Program-made: the position numbers and the translations under genes
Shown: positions 24,428-32,973 of the stretch, piece by piece
Layout of the letters: every line of letters starts with the position of its first letter
How positions within the stretch are numbered: the stretch's first letter is position 1
Assembly: GCA_002316675.1 (NCBI GenBank)
Contig: DCDZ01000057.1
Location: 36,876-70,277 of the forward strand
DNA: 33,402 nt
From: Tyzzerella sp. UBA1042
GTDB taxonomy: Bacteria; Bacillota; Clostridia; Lachnospirales; Anaerotignaceae
Direction of reading: 5' to 3'
Notes under the pieces: generated by a model
What the model was told of the DNA's origin: nothing
The model's input: only the letters and a program-made list of their open reading frames with translations
Database searches by the model: none

Positions 24428-24482
24428 AACTGCATCGTGTGGTTTTCAAACTGAAGATGTATACAGAAAGCCACACGCAGTT
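24428..24482 (+). promoter_or_regulatory. Hairpin in the pfkA-pyk spacer
   Basis: AACTGC...GTGTGG pairs with CCACACGCAGTT (24471-24482) in a bulged 12-bp stem. There is no T-run, so it is not a standard terminator. It may stabilise or segment the pfkA-pyk transcript. Confidence 0.4.
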
Positions 24483-24559
24483 TCTAAGGATTCCGATTGA
24501 TTTATGGTAAGGTTTTAACTATTTTATTCAATGTTTCTACAAAAAGAGGAGGTACTGCA

Positions 24560-26326
24560 ATGCGCAGGACAAAAATTGTTTGCACACTGGGTCCGGCAAC
24601 GGATGATGTTGAGATTATGAAAAAATTAATTCAAAACGGGTTAGATGCCGCCCGGGTAAATTTTTCTCATGGAACATATGAATCTCATGGGGAGATGATT
24701 CAAAAATTAAAGCAGGCAAGAGAGGAATTGAATGCACCCATCCCTTTGATTTTGGATACAAAGGGGCCGGAAATCAGAATTAAGGCCTTTGCCGAGGGGT
24801 CGATATTTCTGGAGCAGGGAGATAAATTTACTTTGACCACAGAAGATGTGGAAGGAACAAAAGACATTGTTTCTGTTACTTATTTGGATTTTCCTAAGGA
24901 TTTACAGGTTGGTTCCCGTGTATTAATTGATGATGGGTTAATTGAGCTTAGGGTGGAGCATATTTCCGGGCCCGAGGTGCAATGCATCGTTGTAAATGGC
25001 GGTAAGGTGAGCTCTAAAAAAGGTGTAAACCTTCCCGGGATTAAAGTGAATTTACCTGCCTTAACAGAAAAGGATATTGAAGATTTGAAATTTGGGATTA
25101 AAAATGGATTTGACATCATTGCCGCATCCTTTATTCGCTCTGCTTCCGATGTATCCAGAATACGCAAGGTTTTGGAGGAAAACGGCGGCGACGGTATCCA
25201 TATTATAGCGAAGATTGAAAACCGAGAAGGTGTGGACCATATTGACGAGATTCTGGAGATTGCCGATGGGATCATGGTGGCTAGAGGGGACTTGGGTGTG
25301 GAAATTCCGCCGGAGGAGGTGCCTTTGGTACAAAAGCAGCTAATTGCCAGAGCAAACCAACGCAGCAAACCTGTAATCACTGCCACACAAATGCTGGAGA
25401 GCATGGTCAACAGCCCCAGACCTACCAGAGCAGAGGCGAATGATGTCGCCAATGCTATTTTTGACGGAAGCGATTCCATTATGCTTTCCGGAGAAACGGC
25501 GGCGGGAAAATATCCCTTGGAAGCAGTTGAAACGATGGCACGCATTGCTGAGAAGACAGAAAGCAGCATTAATTACAGCAAGCTGTTGACAAGACAGCCC
25601 GATGAGATGAAAACCAATATTACCAATGCCATCAGCTTTGCGGCCTGCACCACTGCCGCTGAATTGAACACTGCGTGTATTGGTACGATTACCCAATCCG
25701 GTTTTACCGCAAAAATGATTTCCAAATACAGGCCCATTTGCCCCATTGTAGCGGCTACCATATCGGAACAGGTTTGGCGTCAGCTGAACTTGGTTTGGGG
25801 CTGTAGGCCTATGCTGCACAAGGATAAGCTGCCGCAGAGCAAGGTTTTTGACACGGGAATGAGAATTATACAGGAAAGCGGACTTGTGAAAAATGGTGAT
25901 ACTGTGGTAATGGCGTTAGGGATGCCCCTTGGTGTAAGCGGTGCCACCAATACCCTTCGGGTGGATATTGTGGGAGACGTGCTCTGCAAAGGCATTGGCG
26001 TTGGACATAAGAAGGCCAGCGGAAGGGCAAGGGTTATCAGATTGCGTGAGGACATGGAACGCAACTTTCAAAAAGGGGATATTTTAGTTGCTGCCGCTAC
26101 GGACAATGACTTTATGCCCTATATTCGCAGGGCCTCCGCCATTGTTGTGGGGCCTATGGATTACAGCGACAATTGCCATGCGGAGATTGTAGGAAGAGCG
26201 TTGAATATTCCCGTCATTATTTGCAATGCAAAGGTTACGGATTTTATTCCTGGGGATGCTTTGATTTCCGTAGATGCAACAACGGGGTTTGTTTATGCCG
26301 GCGGTTTACCGGGAGAGAAAGAATAA
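24560..26326 (+). CDS. pyk: Pyruvate kinase with C-terminal PEP-utilising domain
   Basis: The 588-residue enzyme converts phosphoenolpyruvate and ADP to pyruvate and ATP. It starts MRRTKIVCTLGPATDD and shows ARVNFSHGTYE, LDTKGPEIRI, IIAKIENREGVDHIDEIL, and the active-site stretch IMVARGDLGVEIPPEEVP. Next come ATQMLESMVNSPRPTRAE and the regulatory C domain. The last 110 residues (GVGHKKASGRARVI...NCHAEIVGRALNIPVI) are the extra PEP-utiliser mobile-domain-like extension known from Bacillus-type enzymes. GAGGAGGTACTGCA sets the start at 24560; the open frame upstream lacks a ribosome binding site. It supplies the pyruvate that PFOR uses. Confidence 0.97.
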   Translation: MRRTKIVCTLGPATDDVEIMKKLIQNGLDAARVNFSHGTYESHGEMIQKLKQAREELNAPIPLILDTKGPEIRIKAFAEGSIFLEQGDKFTLTTEDVEGTKDIVSVTYLDFPKDLQVGSRVLIDDGLIELRVEHISGPEVQCIVVNGGKVSSKKGVNLPGIKVNLPALTEKDIEDLKFGIKNGFDIIAASFIRSASDVSRIRKVLEENGGDGIHIIAKIENREGVDHIDEILEIADGIMVARGDLGVEIPPEEVPLVQKQLIARANQRSKPVITATQMLESMVNSPRPTRAEANDVANAIFDGSDSIMLSGETAAGKYPLEAVETMARIAEKTESSINYSKLLTRQPDEMKTNITNAISFAACTTAAELNTACIGTITQSGFTAKMISKYRPICPIVAATISEQVWRQLNLVWGCRPMLHKDKLPQSKVFDTGMRIIQESGLVKNGDTVVMALGMPLGVSGATNTLRVDIVGDVLCKGIGVGHKKASGRARVIRLREDMERNFQKGDILVAAATDNDFMPYIRRASAIVVGPMDYSDNCHAEIVGRALNIPVIICNAKVTDFIPGDALISVDATTGFVYAGGLPGEKE

Positions 26327-26410
26327 AAGAATATGCATTGATACAGGGCAAAATTCTGATTGCCTTTGCAAAGAGGACAGCTTTGCTTTTTCTTCATAGT
26401 ACAAAATGGA

Positions 26411-26449
26411 AACCATATTGCATTGTATTTTTCGGCAATATGGTTTTTT
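26411..26449 (+). terminator. Terminator of the pyk transcript
   Basis: AACCATATTGC (26411-26421) pairs perfectly with GCAATATGGTT (26435-26445) and is followed by T-rich sequence. Confidence 0.85.
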
Positions 26450-26680
26450 CGTTTGTTTTTTGTAGGAGATACAACGATGAAGAGACAGAAATTGCCATGG
26501 TAAACAAGAAACGATAGGCGGAGATGCGTTTCTGCGGTAAACGGAAATGTCTTTATCGGAAAGGGTGTACAAATTTTGTCGATTTTTTATACAATTGACA
26601 GAAAATGATTAGGATTTCTTATGAAATACATTGCAGTGGGTATAAAACAGCGCAGTTAATGAAAATGAAAGACTTTTTTA

Positions 26681-26709
26681 TTGTATTTTATACAAATTTT
26701 TGATATAGT
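26681..26709 (+). promoter_or_regulatory. Probable promoter of the rsmD-coaD operon
   Basis: TTGTAT (26681-26686) and TATAGT (26704-26709) are separated by 17 bases, about 43 bases before the rsmD start. Confidence 0.5.
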
Positions 26710-26751
26710 ATTGATGTATGTAACGAAATGAGAAATAATAGGCGGTATGAT

Positions 26752-27312
26752 ATGAGAGTGATCTCCGGATTGGCAAAAGGGCGCAAGCTCCAAACAGCAG
26801 AGGGGTTATCCACGAGGCCCACTACAGACAGAATAAAGGAGACTTTATTCAATATCATTGCATTTGATTTGCCGGATGCTGCATTTTTGGATTTATTTTC
26901 AGGCAGCGGTGCAATTGGAATTGAAGCATTGAGCCGTGGTGCATCAGAAGCGGTTTTTGTGGAACAGGATACCGTATGCCAGAAGATAATTAAAGAAAAT
27001 TTATTGCATACGGGACTGGACAAGCTGGGCAGAGTGCTTGGCTTGGAGGTAATGCAGGCATTGCGGCTGCTTTCAAAGGAAAAGGCCTTGTTCGATATTA
27101 TTTTTTTAGACCCACCTTATCAAGCGGGATTGATTGAGCCGACACTGACAGAGATTTCCAAGGGTGGCTTGCTAAAAAAAGATGGATATATTATAGTTGA
27201 GCGCTCTGCGCAGACACCCTTTACACCCATCCCGGGTTTTCGGGTTTTGCGTGAAAAGGAGTACAGAACTACGGTTTTAATGTTTCTGTGTCTGGAGGAA
27301 GGAATTTTATGA
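26752..27312 (+). CDS. rsmD: 16S rRNA (guanine(966)-N2)-methyltransferase
   Basis: The 186-residue protein begins MRVISGLAKGRKLQT, as nearly all RsmD proteins do, which favours start 26752 over ATG 26728; AGGCGG lies six bases upstream. Motif I for SAM is LDLFSGSGAIG (46-56), and the catalytic DPPY is at 120-123. RsmD methylates G966 of 16S rRNA in the assembled small subunit. Its stop overlaps the coaD start by four bases (ATGA), so the two are translationally coupled, as in the ylbH-ylbI pair of Bacillus. Confidence 0.95.
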   Translation: MRVISGLAKGRKLQTAEGLSTRPTTDRIKETLFNIIAFDLPDAAFLDLFSGSGAIGIEALSRGASEAVFVEQDTVCQKIIKENLLHTGLDKLGRVLGLEVMQALRLLSKEKALFDIIFLDPPYQAGLIEPTLTEISKGGLLKKDGYIIVERSAQTPFTPIPGFRVLREKEYRTTVLMFLCLEEGIL

Positions 27313-27788
27313 GAAAAGCCGTTTATGCAGGGAGCTTTGATCCTATTACATTAGGGCATTTGGATATTATTGAACGAGCGGCAAAGCTGTTTGATGTGCT
27401 GGTAGTTGCAGTGCTGGAAAATCCCAATAAGTGCTCATTATTTACTGTGGAAGAAAGAAAAGAGCAGCTGGAGCTTGTTCTTGCGGACATGGAGAATATT
27501 GAGGTTGCTTCCTTCCGGGGGCTTTTGGCAGATTTTGCAAAGGACGTTGGCGCAACAGCGGCAATCAGAGGGCTTCGGAATACCATGGATTTTGCTGTGG
27601 AGTATCAAATGTATTTGATCAACCGGAAATTGGGAAAAGAGATGGAAACCGTTTTTTTGGCGGCCGATGAAGATCATCTTTGTTTAAGCTCTACCAATGT
27701 GAAGGAAGTTGCTGTTTTTGGCGGAAATATTGACTTTATGGTTCCTCAGGAGATAAAGCCTTTTATTATAGAAAAATATAAGAAGTGA
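27309..27788 (+). CDS. coaD: Phosphopantetheine adenylyltransferase
   Basis: The 159-residue enzyme transfers AMP from ATP to 4'-phosphopantetheine, the penultimate step of coenzyme A synthesis. YAGSFDPITLGHLDII (6-21) holds the nucleotidyl-transferase TxGH motif. RGLRNTMDFAVEYQM and LSSTNVKEVA, the C-terminal SSTxVKE motif, complete the signature. The length is standard. The start at 27309 follows GGAGGAAGGAA. The gene product feeds the CoA pool needed by PFOR and PlsX-dependent lipid synthesis. Confidence 0.96.
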   Translation: MRKAVYAGSFDPITLGHLDIIERAAKLFDVLVVAVLENPNKCSLFTVEERKEQLELVLADMENIEVASFRGLLADFAKDVGATAAIRGLRNTMDFAVEYQMYLINRKLGKEMETVFLAADEDHLCLSSTNVKEVAVFGGNIDFMVPQEIKPFIIEKYKK

Positions 27789-27798
27789 GGGAATGCTT

Positions 27799-28302
27799 AT
27801 GGATTCTGTTTTGCAGTTATTAGACGAATTGGAAGAAATTTTAGATAGTAGCAGGGCTGTACCTTTTAGCAATAAGGTATCTGTTGATAAAGAAGAGATT
27901 TATGACATCATCAGTGAGATTCGCATGAAGCTTCCCAATGAATTAAAGCAATCAAAATGGGTGATTGAAGAGAGAAATAAAATTTTGATTGATGCGCAAA
28001 GAGAAGCTGATGAATTAATGAAGAATGCCGAAGACCGCATGGTACGCATGGTTGACGACAATGAGGTTACGAAAAAGGCTTATGAGCAGGCAGCGGCCAT
28101 CATTGATTCTGCCAAGAAAACCTCGAAGGAAATGCGCCTTGGTGCTATGGAATATGCGGAAGGCGTACTGGCCGATGCGGAAGGCAAGCTGAAGGAACTA
28201 AAGGCAGTTGTTTACAGTGAGAGCATTAAAACAGACGATTATTTTGCCCAGACGCTGAATGTTTTGGCTGAAAACATTCAGGAGTTGCGCTTAGGCAAAT
28301 AA
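27799..28302 (+). CDS. Coiled-coil protein of clostridial ATP-synthase-B/DivIVA-like type, function unknown
   Basis: The 167-residue product is almost all charged helix: an N-terminal LLDELEEILDSS segment, then long heptad-like stretches (VIEERNKILIDAQREADELMKNAEDRM...) and AMEYAEGVLADAEGKLKELKAVV. It lacks a membrane segment and catalytic motifs. Proteins of this kind are often named ATPase or V-ATPase-subunit-like in Clostridia and commonly follow coaD. A scaffold or cell-division role like DivIVA is only a guess. The start at 27799 is preferred over 27793 because GAGGG then has seven-base spacing. It ends two bases before the convergent ylbJ stop. Confidence 0.7.
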   Translation: MDSVLQLLDELEEILDSSRAVPFSNKVSVDKEEIYDIISEIRMKLPNELKQSKWVIEERNKILIDAQREADELMKNAEDRMVRMVDDNEVTKKAYEQAAAIIDSAKKTSKEMRLGAMEYAEGVLADAEGKLKELKAVVYSESIKTDDYFAQTLNVLAENIQELRLGK

Positions 28303-28304
28303 CC

Positions 28305-29408
28305 CTATCCTTTTTTTCGCAGCGCATAGAGGATTGCAAAAAAAAGGAATAAAAGATTGCAGTTTATGTATGAAATCGAAGAGAAAAAATTAGTTTCCGC
28401 TGTCAATGCAAGGGTGGGAACTGTTTTTTGTACATATTTTTCAAAGAATGGTGCGGAAAAATAGAAAAAAAGCCCGCTGAACAGACTATTACAGACTTTT
28501 GCCGCAATATAGCGGCTTTTTTTGATGGGAACATTTTTCAGGATGCCAAGGGTTTGGCACAAAATGGAAAGACCGCCAAAGGCAACCAGCATACAGGAGG
28601 CGGTAAGCCGAAAGGGGAGGGGGTCAGGAGCCTTGCTAAGGAGAAAGGCTCCGTTGGTCATTTCCAAAAAACCACCCAAGATTCCTGCGAAAAACTCTCC
28701 GGAGAAGGGGAGGAAGGAAAGGCACTCTCCAAAAAAAGAAAGGATGCCCGTTTGCTGAAAGGCTTCCACAAAAACACCAAAGAGAATGATATAGCCGCCG
28801 ATTTGTGTGATGGTATCCATAGAATCGGCAATGGTTTGGGGGAGGCATTGCGTGATGGAGGGCGGTGGGCTTTTTCTGTAAGTAATGGACTGATTGAGGG
28901 GGTCAAAAGGATAGAAACAGCGAAACAAAATTCCTGTTGCTGCCGCACCGAAAAAACAGCACAATAAAAAAAGGTATCCCCAATAGGGCGCACGAAAAAA
29001 AGCCGCCCCAATGGTGCCTACCAAAAAAAGCGGCCCGGGGTTATTACAAAAGGATAAAATATGTTCGGCTTGGGCAAGGGAGATTTTTTTTTCCTCATAT
29101 AATGTTGCAGTGATTTTGGCACCCATGGGATAGCCTGAAAATATGCCGAGAAAAAAAGGAAAAGCCGTAATTCCCGGCAACCCAAAGATGGGTTTCATCA
29201 GCGGACGAAGCCATTGGCCTACGGTTTCGGCGGCCCCCATACGCAAGAGAAGGCCACAGGCAACCATGAAGGGGAACAGGGAAGGCAGAACTTGATTAAA
29301 CCATAGCACTACGCTATCCGCACTGGCAGCCAACATTTCTTCGGGGTAGCGCAATAACGAAAAAATTAAGAAACAAGTACAGAGGATAAAAAAGTAATTT
29401 TTCTTCAT
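28305..29408 (-). CDS. ylbJ: Sporulation integral membrane protein YlbJ
   Basis: The 367-residue polytopic membrane protein has about eight hydrophobic segments and the nucleoside-recognition/Gate-domain motifs of YlbJ: VVLWFNQVLPSLFPFMVACGLL, FFLGIFSGYPMGAKI, and SFCNNPGPLFLVGTIG. In Bacillus YlbJ is needed for spore formation. Here it lies downstream of tmcAL on the same strand and converges with the coaD block. A GGAAG ribosome binding site precedes ATG 29408. The presence of the gene supports a spore-forming host. Confidence 0.9.
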   Translation of the reverse strand: MKKNYFFILCTCFLIFSLLRYPEEMLAASADSVVLWFNQVLPSLFPFMVACGLLLRMGAAETVGQWLRPLMKPIFGLPGITAFPFFLGIFSGYPMGAKITATLYEEKKISLAQAEHILSFCNNPGPLFLVGTIGAAFFRAPYWGYLFLLCCFFGAAATGILFRCFYPFDPLNQSITYRKSPPPSITQCLPQTIADSMDTITQIGGYIILFGVFVEAFQQTGILSFFGECLSFLPFSGEFFAGILGGFLEMTNGAFLLSKAPDPLPFRLTASCMLVAFGGLSILCQTLGILKNVPIKKSRYIAAKVCNSLFSGLFFYFSAPFFEKYVQKTVPTLALTAETNFFSSISYINCNLLFLFFAILYALRKKG

Positions 29409-29510
29409 AGAAAAAGCTTCTTCCGTTGGTGTATTGTTATACTTTATGCTTGGATACAGGGTTCTATGAAGGAGGAAAACAAATTAGCCGAAGTTTGCCC
29501 ATATACACCA

Positions 29511-30737
29511 TCAAACAATGGCCATGGGAACGGTAAAATCTTGGTTCGTGCCTCGATATAAGGGGTTTGGCATGGCCAAAGAATAGACATCTGTTGCATT
29601 TTTTTCCAGAGCCAAGAGATGCAAGCCATCCTCATTCAAAACTTCCGGTGCTTTTTTTAGATTTGTCAGCACGGGGGATTTGGCGGACATAGTGAGGTCC
29701 CCCAAAAGCTCAGCATTGTCTTTACGAAAGCCTAGTACACGGATATAGGGCATATAGGGTTTTTTCATGAAATATGAAACCTCAGCTTCTTTAATATCCA
29801 ACAGGATATGGAGGAGGATTCTTTGTATTTTGGTGCGGGTATAGCGTTTGGATTTTACAAACGTGAGGATTTCCTCGATTTCATAGCAAGAATCAATGGA
29901 GCGGAGAATTCGATTCTCAAGGCCTTCTGTAACTTCAAATATTTGGCGGATATCCTCCGCAGACATGGTTCTTAATTTGTAATTTAGAGCGTCGGCATAA
30001 TTTTTCCAAAGGACAGGGGCGGTTCCCAGAGAAAGTACCTTACTATACAAAGCTGAGGCGCTTTCCGGAACCTGTACCAAGGCCTGGGCAAGCTGATCCT
30101 CCAAAATGCCCTGTCTGATGGCAGTGGCTGAAGCGAATTCCCCTTCCAACGAGGTGCTATGATAAGGGGCACCCTCTCGCTGAATGGCTATTGGTACCAT
30201 ACTGCACTGATAACGCTCCAGTGCTTTTAAGTATTCCAGTGCCAACATATGATTAGGCTTATTTAAGATCTCGCTATTGATATTTGATACAGTTTCTAAG
30301 GACTTGGCACGGGCGCTAGGGTAGGACAGGCCTTCGTCCAAATGGGTTTTCAGCAATGCACGATACTCCTCCGTCTCGTTGCTCATCAGCCTTGCGGCCT
30401 CCTGCAGTACAGAGAGATTGCCATTTTCTGAGCCAAAAGCAAGGACATCTATCATTCCTGTATCCTCTAAAATGCGCACGGCCCCCGAGGCAAAGGTTTC
30501 TGCGTTTGCGGCGGCAAAAAGAACGGGAAGCTCCAAGATCATATCGGCGCCGTTTAACAGCGCCGCTTTTGCCCGTGTCCATTTGTCAAAAAAGGCCGGC
30601 TCACCTCTTTGTACAAAGCTTCCGCTCATGACCGCAATCACACGGTCTGCACCACTTCTTTTCTTCGCCTCTTCTATCATATATTTGTGTCCAAGATGAA
30701 AAGGATTATATTCTGTGATTATACCAAGCGTTTTCAT
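29511..30737 (-). CDS. tmcAL: tRNA(Met) cytidine acetate ligase (TmcAL/YlbM)
   Basis: The 408-residue protein begins MKTLGIITEYNPFHLGHKYM, with the nucleotidyl-transferase HxGH motif at 14-17. MSGSFVQRGEPAFFDKWTRA follows at about 33-52, then ELPVLFAAANAETFASGAV. These identify TmcAL (HIGH-nucleotidyltransferase superfamily, formerly YlbM). It acetylates the wobble cytidine (C34) of elongator tRNA-Met with acetate and ATP. AAAGGAGCTGTAAA sets the start at 30737; the longer upstream frame has no ribosome binding site. A -10-like TATAAT at 30781-30786 on the minus strand lies about 44 bases upstream. ackA in the same region handles acetate, but a link is not implied. Confidence 0.93.
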   Translation of the reverse strand: MKTLGIITEYNPFHLGHKYMIEEAKKRSGADRVIAVMSGSFVQRGEPAFFDKWTRAKAALLNGADMILELPVLFAAANAETFASGAVRILEDTGMIDVLAFGSENGNLSVLQEAARLMSNETEEYRALLKTHLDEGLSYPSARAKSLETVSNINSEILNKPNHMLALEYLKALERYQCSMVPIAIQREGAPYHSTSLEGEFASATAIRQGILEDQLAQALVQVPESASALYSKVLSLGTAPVLWKNYADALNYKLRTMSAEDIRQIFEVTEGLENRILRSIDSCYEIEEILTFVKSKRYTRTKIQRILLHILLDIKEAEVSYFMKKPYMPYIRVLGFRKDNAELLGDLTMSAKSPVLTNLKKAPEVLNEDGLHLLALEKNATDVYSLAMPNPLYRGTNQDFTVPMAIV

Positions 30738-31038
30738 TTTACAGCTCCTTTTCTCACGAAAGTATTCTACGAATAAAGATATTATACCATAAATTTTCGG
30801 GATGATTGAAGAAAATGAAAAAAACCGCTGCAAGCTTTCGACAGAAAGAGAGAAATTGCGCTTTTTTCTACCAAAGGATTTGGAAACTTTTTCAGCCAGA
30901 AAAGAGAAAAGGGCGAAAGGAATCTGTTTTCCCGGGATATATTTGCGGAAACCCATGGGAGCATTTTAGGCAAAAGAAAAACCTGCCTCGCAAAGAGACA
31001 GGCCAATCTATGGCTGGGAACCAGAATGAATTTATGCA
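30738..31038 (-). other. Gap between plsX and tmcAL
   Basis: The 301 bases hold the plsX terminator (30971-31003) and the tmcAL -10-like TATAAT (minus strand, 30781-30786), whose -35 is weak. The open frames here show no family resemblance. Confidence 0.5.
30971..31003 (-). terminator. Terminator of plsX
   Basis: On the minus strand, CCTGTCTC pairs with GAGGCAGG (one G-U pair) and runs into TTTTTCTTTT, 36 bases after the plsX stop. Confidence 0.8.
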
Positions 31039-32031
31039 TTACAGGTTATTTTTAATTTTATTTACAATATCAGCTTCGCTAAACACAACGCATTGTTTGA
31101 TGGCATTCTTAATGGACCGAGCGTTAGAACTGCCATGGGCTTTTACAACAAGGGACTTCAGCCCAATGAAGGGCGCACCGCCCACTTCATCTGCATCAAA
31201 GCGTTTTTTTACATTTTTAAAAGGCGTTTTTAACATTGCGGCGGCAAGCTTATAAGATCCGGCGGTGATTTCTTCTTTTACAATATCCGCCAAAGCTCTG
31301 GCCAAGCCCTCACTCAACTTTAAAATTGTGTTACCCACAAACCCATCACAGACGACAACATCCGCTTCTCCGAAGGGAATCTCTCGGGGTTCGATATTGC
31401 CTATAAAATTGATATTCTCGCTGACCTCCAACAGTTCATAGGCTTCTTTTGTCAGTGCGTTGCCCTTTTCTTTTTCCGCCCCGATATTGACCAGAGCTAC
31501 CTTAGGGGCCTTTTTGCCAAAAATATTTTCCACATAAACAGAGCCCATCTTTGCAAATTGTTCCAAATATTTGGCTTTACAATCTACATTTGCACCGCTA
31601 TCTAATAGGAAGGTGAAGCCTTTTTTTGTGGGCAGACAAGTACCCAGTGCGGGGCGTTCCACGCCCTCAATGCGTCCCACAAGCAATAAGGAGCCGGTGA
31701 GCAAGGCACCGGTGCTTCCGGCGGAAGCGAAGGCATCGGCCTCTCCGTTTTTCACCAGGTTAAGACCCACAACTAGGGACGAATCTTTTTTTCTGCGGAT
31801 TGCGGAGGTGGGGACTTCATCCGTTCCAATGACCTCTGCCGCAGGGATGATCTGTATCCGTTCTTTTGGAAATTTATATTTGGCAAGCTCGGCCTTGACC
31901 GCATCTTCACGGCCCACCAGCTTAATTGTAATATCTAATTCCTGCACGGCATCTACGGCGCCCTTTACTGTTTCAACAGGTGCATGATCACCTCCCATAG
32001 CATCCAACGCTATGACAACTTTTTTATCCAT
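31039..32031 (-). CDS. plsX: Phosphate acyltransferase PlsX
   Basis: The 330-residue product starts with the PlsX signature VVIALDAMGGDHAPVETVKG. It continues with SAGSTGALLTGSLLLVGRIEGVERPAL, LLDSGANVDCKAKYLEQFA, and VVCDGFVGNTILKLSEG. PlsX makes acyl-phosphate from acyl-ACP for PlsY in phospholipid synthesis and binds the membrane peripherally. It is usually joined to rpmF; here a palindromic terminator separates them. GGTGA precedes ATG 32031. I see no clear FapR-type operator in the 170-base leader. Confidence 0.96.
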   Translation of the reverse strand: MDKKVVIALDAMGGDHAPVETVKGAVDAVQELDITIKLVGREDAVKAELAKYKFPKERIQIIPAAEVIGTDEVPTSAIRRKKDSSLVVGLNLVKNGEADAFASAGSTGALLTGSLLLVGRIEGVERPALGTCLPTKKGFTFLLDSGANVDCKAKYLEQFAKMGSVYVENIFGKKAPKVALVNIGAEKEKGNALTKEAYELLEVSENINFIGNIEPREIPFGEADVVVCDGFVGNTILKLSEGLARALADIVKEEITAGSYKLAAAMLKTPFKNVKKRFDADEVGGAPFIGLKSLVVKAHGSSNARSIKNAIKQCVVFSEADIVNKIKNNL

Positions 32032-32200
32032 GAAATCACCGTATTCCTTTCTATTGGTTCTTATCGTATTTTTTTGTTTGATGAATGCATCGGTATGGAT
32101 ATAATTTTACTCTGAATATGGTGTGATTGCAATATTTTTATATTTGCAGGAGAAAGGTGCTGCTTGGTACAAAAGGAAGAAATCTTGCATAATAAAGAAG

Positions 32201-32226
32201 AAAAGACAGCATATATGCTGTCTTTT
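32201..32226. terminator. Palindromic terminator between rpmF and plsX
   Basis: AAAAGACAGCATA and TATGCTGTCTTTT form a perfect inverted repeat with A/T-rich flanks on both sides, 12 bases after the rpmF stop (minus strand). Confidence 0.7.
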
Positions 32227-32237
32227 CGGAGTTCACA

Positions 32238-32417
32238 TTAGTCAACCTTGATAATTGTCTTTTTGTTATATGCCCCACAAGCCTTGCAAACCTGATGAGG
32301 AGTCATCAGTTCACCACACTTGCTGCATTTTACCAAGCTAGGAGTTGCAATTTTCCAACTCTGTGCTTTTCTCTTATCTCTTTTAGATTTCGACACTCGT
32401 CCCTTGGGTACAGCCAT
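32238..32417 (-). CDS. rpmF: 50S ribosomal protein L32
   Basis: The 59-residue product reads MAVPKGRVSKSKRDKRKAQS at its start, the typical L32 opening. Four Cys in two pairs (KCSKCGELMTPHQVCKACGAY) mark it as the zinc-binding form. It is too short for usual ORF cut-offs but certain by sequence. Its start lies two bases downstream of the yceD stop (32420), the usual yceD-rpmF coupling. GAGGAGGTGTAGA precedes the start. Confidence 0.97.
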   Translation of the reverse strand: MAVPKGRVSKSKRDKRKAQSWKIATPSLVKCSKCGELMTPHQVCKACGAYNKKTIIKVD

Positions 32418-32419
32418 TT

Positions 32420-32926
32420 CTACACCTCCTCGTCAACATTGAAAAGAGCCCTTAAACTTTCAAATCTCGGATCTATATAGGTTGTATCGCATTCGCACAC
32501 ACCCTCATTTAGATTCTTTCCGCAAACGGGGCAAAGCCCTTTACAATCTTCGCTGCAAAGAACCTTCATAGGTAAAGCGCCAATAATACCCCTTCTGACG
32601 AAGTCCGTAAGATCAATTTGATCCCCCGAAAAAGTTTCTGTCTCTTCATTACTTTTGCCTGTATGAGCAAAACGTTCCTTAATTTTGAAGCAAAGATGTT
32701 TTTTCACCGGCGCAAGGCAACGGTCACATTGCAGCATGACCTCTGCATCGCCCTTGGCTTCCAATATAAAAAATTCATTTTCATTCTTAAGAGTTCCCTC
32801 TATCTTTACAGGCTGCAAAAATTCCACAACATCGGGATAATCCGATGTGTCATTGATTTGCTCAGTCAGCCGAACAGGCATAGAAAACCCGCTTTTGCCA
32901 AACAATTGAGCCATTCCAAGTAACAT
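32420..32926 (-). CDS. yceD: YceD/YlbN family protein (DUF177), 23S rRNA accumulation protein
   Basis: The 168-residue product has a beta-rich N-terminal half with a CDRCLAPV pair near the middle. A DFVRRGIIGALPMKVLCSEDC segment follows, then a Cys-rich end (CKGLCPVCGKNLNEGVCEC) that probably binds zinc. YceD homologues are nearly always encoded directly before rpmF, as here, and are needed for 23S rRNA levels in studied bacteria. The start at 32926 follows GGGGTGATTTGA. The molecular activity is not known. Confidence 0.88.
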   Translation of the reverse strand: MLLGMAQLFGKSGFSMPVRLTEQINDTSDYPDVVEFLQPVKIEGTLKNENEFFILEAKGDAEVMLQCDRCLAPVKKHLCFKIKERFAHTGKSNEETETFSGDQIDLTDFVRRGIIGALPMKVLCSEDCKGLCPVCGKNLNEGVCECDTTYIDPRFESLRALFNVDEEV

Positions 32927-32973
32927 TCAAATCACCCCATAGTCGTACCTAAAATATTATACTGAAAGGGTTC

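Larger units (their letters stand above)
26327..26751 (+). other. Gap between pyk and rsmD
   Basis: This 425-base gap contains the pyk terminator and the rsmD promoter. A further TTGACA (26597 region) has no well-spaced partner. I see no coding frame with family resemblance. Confidence 0.5.
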
